The position numbers and the translations under genes were made by a program. 64,000 nt of DNA from Phycomyces blakesleeanus NRRL 1555(-) (lineage: Eukaryota; Mucoromycota; Mucoromycetes; Mucorales; Phycomycetaceae), in assembly GCF_001638985.1 (NCBI RefSeq), contig NW_017265149.1, positions 313,241-377,240 of the forward strand, read 5' to 3'. A model generated the notes under the pieces. The model searched no databases, was not told the origin of the DNA, and saw nothing but the letters and a program-made list of their open reading frames with translations. How positions within the stretch are numbered: the stretch's first letter is position 1; each line of letters begins with the position of its first letter. Below are positions 60,127 through 64,000 of the stretch, piece after piece.

Positions 60127-61146
60127 ATGGTCAAGGCTGTTGCTGTCATTCGTGGTGATTCCCCCGTCAAGGGCACCGTTACTTTCACCCAGGAGTCCGA
60201 GAATGGTCCCACCACCGTTGAGGCCTCTGTCTCTGGTTTGACCGAGGGCAAGCACGGTTTCCACGTCCACGAGTTTGGTGACAACACCAACGGTACGTTT
60301 GACACCACCTTTTATATATATATATATATATATTGGGTCTTTTGATCAAGTATATCTATTATATATATATATAAATATAAATATAAATATAAATATAAAT
60401 ATAAATATATTATAAAGAAGTAGAATGTCTTTCATTATGTTCAAAGAGGTTGAACACTAAGGGAGGGGGGGAGGGAAAATAGGGTGGGAGATAGTTGACG
60501 CGTGATGCAATCAAATCTCTTTGGTACGCAGGGGAAATTTAGAATAAAATAAAATATATATATAAAAGAAGGAGGTGGTGGGGAAGGAAAGAAACGGATT
60601 CGGAGTAACTGTTGACCGATGTACTTTTTTATTTTATTTTATTTTATTTTATTTTATTTTAACTCATTTCATTTTATCTTTCTCTTTCGCTGTGTATGAT
60701 TAGGATGCACTTCCGCTGGTGCTCACTTCAACCCCTATGGCAAGACCCACGGTGCCCCCGAAGATGAGGAGCGTCACGTTGGTGATCTCGGTAACATCCA
60801 CGCCGGCAAGGACGGTTTGGCCACCTTCAAGATCACCGACAAGCACATCAAGCTTATCGGTCCCCACTCCATCATTGGGTAAGCAAGTCTTCTTTTTCTT
60901 TCTTTGGTTTGCATTACATTGCACTGTATAATTAATCTTTTGATTTGTCTTATGCTATTAGTCGCACCATTGTTGTCCACGCTGCTGAGGACGATCTTGG
61001 CAAGGGTGGCCACGAGCTCTCCAAGGCCACTGGTAACGCTGGTGACCGATGGGCCTGCGGTGTCATTGGTGGTAAGTTATACTCTTATTCATTTACATAG
61101 ATTGATATCTAACTTCCTTGTCTTTCCTAATCTAGTCTCCAAGTAA
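60127..61146 (+). CDS. SOD1: Cu/Zn superoxide dismutase
   Basis: Four exons: 60127-60292, 60704-60878, 60962-61071 and 61136-61146, giving 153 aa, the normal length for cytosolic SOD1. It converts superoxide to oxygen and hydrogen peroxide. Copper ligands are His46 and His48 (GFHVHEFGD), His63 and His120 ([10 protein letters not shown]). Zinc ligands are His63, His71, His80 and Asp83 ([18 protein letters not shown]). The disulfide pair is Cys57 and Cys146, and an active-site Arg lies in the usual place near the C-terminus ([10 protein letters not shown]). Codon use is strongly biased to C-ending codons (ACC, GTC, AAG), unlike its neighbours, which fits high expression. There is no signal or mitochondrial presequence. 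Intron 1 is long (411 bp) with many TA and TTTTA repeats. The last exon is 11 nt. Confidence 0.98.
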
Positions 61147-61764
61147 ATAACAAGACTTTATTCCTCCAATGTCCTTTAAGCCAATCGAAAAAAAAAGAAG
61201 ATAAAAACAAGAATATGTTATAAAGAGAATGAATATCAATTTTGATCCTTTTATATTTTCTTTGCTTTATTTGATCTTTTTTTTTGTATACAATGCATTA
61301 TTCAATATGTGGTCAATAACTGTAAATTTGAAGAAAGATTTTTTTAAGAAAAAAATGATTGTTAATTTTATACCAAAAATTACAATTTTTTTTTTTTACT
61401 TTTTCTCTTTTTGCTTGTACAAACAATATTCTATATAATAAAACAATTTCTTTAAAAAAATCAAACACCAAAGGAAATCAACAGCAATAGTAATAGCAGT
61501 AGTAGTAAGTATGTGTGAGTGAATTGAACTTGTACTCTGTTATCACCAGTGAGTGTTTATAACATATGCTATAAACATGGGGTAAAAGCAGTTCAGACGT
61601 TCTTTTTATTAGTGTTATTATCAGTATCAGTATTAATATTATTCATGATTCATTATTAACTATGAACTATGAACTGTGAACTGCTAATTAATTAATTAAT
61701 TAAAAATAAAACAAAAGACGTCTGGTATCCCAAGTTATTGTGGGCAAGTAAAAATAAGCTCTAA
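61147..61764. other. Convergent 3' intergenic region
   Basis: T- and A-rich 3' flanks of SOD1 and the reverse-strand coiled-coil gene. AGT and TAAT repeats are present near 61490 and 61685. No gene was recognised. Confidence 0.5.
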
Positions 61765-63768
61765 TTATTGTGTTGTTTCTCTTCTTCCCTGCTGGAAAGG
61801 ATTGTTTCCGTTTTGTGATACATATTGGGGCGGTGGGTAACTTGAGATTGGATCTGGATTTGATGTTACTGGAGTGATTGGTCTGGGTGGATGGGTGGGA
61901 GCCTGAGAAGGTGATAGTTGAATTGGAGGTTCAATGTTAATGTTGTCCATAGGCGGTGTATTGACCGAAGGAAATGACGAGTTGTTGGTAGGTAGGGGAG
62001 GCATCACATTTCCGTTACTACTGTTTTGTGCTATTTGGCTAGCAGGAGGTGCCTCATAGACGGGCGGAGGCGCATCGTACGAAGGTGAAAATAATGAATC
62101 ATCATAATTTGAAGCGTTAGCAGACGTTGATGCTGACGATGATCCACCTGCAGTATCGGTTATTTGAGGTGGTGGTGGTGCACCTGCCAAAACACGCTCA
62201 AAAATCCTTTTTCGTTCTTTTTCTAATGATTTCTTGGTATTTTCAATTGCCTGGTCTAGTTTTGCAACAGCACCTTCTGCATACTGCATGTATTGTCTCG
62301 TCCATGTCATTGAGTTTTCGATATTACGTTGAACAAGAACAATCCGATAAAGCATCTCATGGGTAGCAGCTATTATGTATAGACGTGTAGATATTTAACG
62401 TAAAGAATAAATAACATTTTAAGCCATTGTTCTCTTCCTGCCTTGAATTATATTGTATCTTGTTGGAGATATAGTCCCCTCATCCACACTCCCTACCCAG
62501 TAACTAACCAACCAACCAATTATCAAATTCCCGTACCTTGCCAAGTAGTGTCAATAAATGTTGAATTGAATTGCATTGTCAAGAATCTATTGCTGCTCAC
62601 AACATTAAGCAAAGCAGGATTGGGAATCTCTGGAAGAACCGTGCATGCAATGTTGATTCTTCGTTGTGCCTCATATACATGTTTTCTTGCAGCTTTGTGA
62701 TAGTTAAATATATATTGTATCAGTTGTTGACAATAATCAATATGTACAACCCAATCTGTGTGCTTCTTTTTTTTTACCTTCTACATAGATGACCTGCTGT
62801 ACATCTACTGTCGTTCCGCCAAAGATATCAAATGGAACATAAGTCAAACAGGCGTCTAACAAGGCAGAAACCCGCACTGTCTCTCGAAGTGCCTGTCCTA
62901 GATTATGATCTGCATCTCTGAATCTTCCACTATCTCTTTGGGCCTAGATACTTTAAAGATGAGTCTTTTGGTTCTTTTGTGCTTTCTCCAAAGTAATAAT
63001 ACTAATAAAATAACCAAGACCAAGCCCATGTCATTGTATTTACATTTTAAATATACATTTCAAATGTACTGATTACATACCAATCGACGTTGTTCGGTAT
63101 AGTTGTGTATTTCGGTTTTTAGCTGGGTCTCTAACGGATACGCAGGATCGTTATTTGAGAACACCTGGTCATACATTCTGTTCAGCAGCTCTCTGTCTCT
63201 ATTAAATTGGTCCAACTGTCTCTGTACTCCTTCAGACTTTTATATTACATATATTATTTAAGAAACCATTAGAGAATTTTCATAATCACCAGTTTAATTC
63301 TTGTATATACTATATTCTTAAAGTGTTATTTACCTGCATGTCTAAGCGTGAGAGTGCACCACACAATTCTTCATATTCTGTCTTGCACCTCTGCTCATTC
63401 TCAAAGGCCTGTTGATATCTGGCTTCTTCCTTTGCAATCAATTCCTTCTTTTTGCCCTTTAGTGCCGCTGCAGCAGAACGAAGACTCAAATGTCTTGCTT
63501 TACGGACTTCATCAAATTCTTTTTTTCTATTCATTCATTTACTTATTCATTAGAATTACATATAGATATAGGTATTTTAAGTTATTTACGATTGTGCTTC
63601 TAGTGTTCGGAGATCTGCTTGTTTTGCTTGAATGCGTTGTTTGAGAAGAGTCCGCTCATTATTAATAGACCTCATTTCATTTATTGATTCTGATTCGCGT
63701 GACAGTTCATGTGAGAGTTTTCTGTATTGACTTGCATTGTCGTAAATTGAATGGACAAGTGAAGTCAT
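61765..63768 (-). CDS. Coiled-coil protein with Pro-rich C-terminus, unassigned
   Basis: Six exons on the reverse strand, in coding order 63768-63590, 63526-63334, 63236-63081, 62943-62778, 62692-62537 and 62369-61765, giving 484 aa. The first 280 residues are helical and charged: SINEMRSINNERTLLKQRIQ, ELIAKEEARYQQAFENEQRC, QLDQFNRDRELLNRMYDQVF, QALRETVRVSALLDACL and AVAKLDQAIENTKKSLEKER. From about residue 315 the protein is Pro/Ser/Asn-rich with short PPPP, PPPVYEAPP and YPPPQY motifs that could bind SH3 or WW domains. The overall shape (helical bundle then Pro-rich tail) would fit a membrane-shaping or endocytic adaptor, but no family was recognised. ATG 63768 is used because upstream sequence in frame has no other ATG. 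Confidence 0.75.
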
Positions 63769-64000
63769 TAGAAGAAGAAGTGGTAGTAGAAAATAAGCCA
63801 AAAGTAAAAAAAAAAAAATAAAGTAGTAAGAAATTAAATATAAATATTATATTAAAATATAAAATAGAATAAAAATGGTAAGAAAGGAAGAAAGAACGAA
63901 AGGTAAAAAAGAAAGAGAGAATGTTGTATAAAAGGAAAGAACTAATAATAGAACATACGAGATAAATATTTTTATTTAAATTTAATAATAAGAATATTTC
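63769..64000. other. Promoter side of the coiled-coil gene, window edge
   Basis: A-rich sequence upstream of the reverse-strand start at 63768. No other gene was seen before the window ends. Confidence 0.4.

Noticed and set aside
62571..62792. Forward open frame antisense to the coiled-coil gene
   Set aside because: It is the shadow of reverse-strand exon 5, which has consistent phase with its neighbours.

Overview
The window looks like nuclear DNA of an early-diverging filamentous fungus, most probably Mucoromycota (Mucorales-like). It is AT-rich and full of A/T tracts and microsatellites. Its genes carry many short GT-AG introns, and the gene set is fungal: a secreted GH47 mannosidase, an MFS sugar porter, a Pus9/Rib2-type pseudouridine synthase and Cu/Zn SOD. 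The order-level assignment is inference from sequence style, not from a search. No rRNA, tRNA or CRISPR array was recognised.

Left part (1-20.8 kb). Two tandem HSPA12-type Hsp70 genes, the first entering as a 3' fragment, are followed by a GH47 alpha-mannosidase, a decayed PD-(D/E)XK nuclease-like pseudogene and a 13-exon sugar transporter. A two-helix membrane protein gene is convergent with the transporter and divergent from a biotin-dependent carboxyltransferase subunit gene. Reading frames show five GC-AG introns here, all in the transporter and the carboxyltransferase, plus a 5-nt micro-exon in the transporter.

Middle accessory block (21.2-28.8 kb). Two nearly identical Harbinger/Tourist-like MITEs in direct orientation flank this block. 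It holds a satellite array with a 316-bp higher-order period, a single copy of a gene for a C2H2-type protein with a large unassigned C-terminal region, a 5'-truncated helical-protein gene fragment and a second piece of the satellite tail. A remnant of another dispersed repeat follows; its relative lies at 38.3 kb.

Right part (28.8-64 kb). A long gene-poor stretch precedes an RBMS/MSSP-type RNA-binding protein gene with two upstream ORFs, and a convergent RluA-family pseudouridine synthase. Next come an actin-regulatory-type protein (ADF-H, Q-rich coiled coil, PH), a Tnp2/KDZ-like transposase pseudogene, a small unknown ORF and a trihelix/Myb-like DNA-binding protein. After about 5 kb of non-coding DNA come a rhomboid serine protease, SOD1 and a coiled-coil proline-rich protein cut near its promoter by the window edge.

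The genes do not form an operon-like pathway; they are independent eukaryotic genes. Exon joins were worked out by hand from splice motifs, phase continuity and family motifs. For every complete model given with exon coordinates the summed coding length is a multiple of three.
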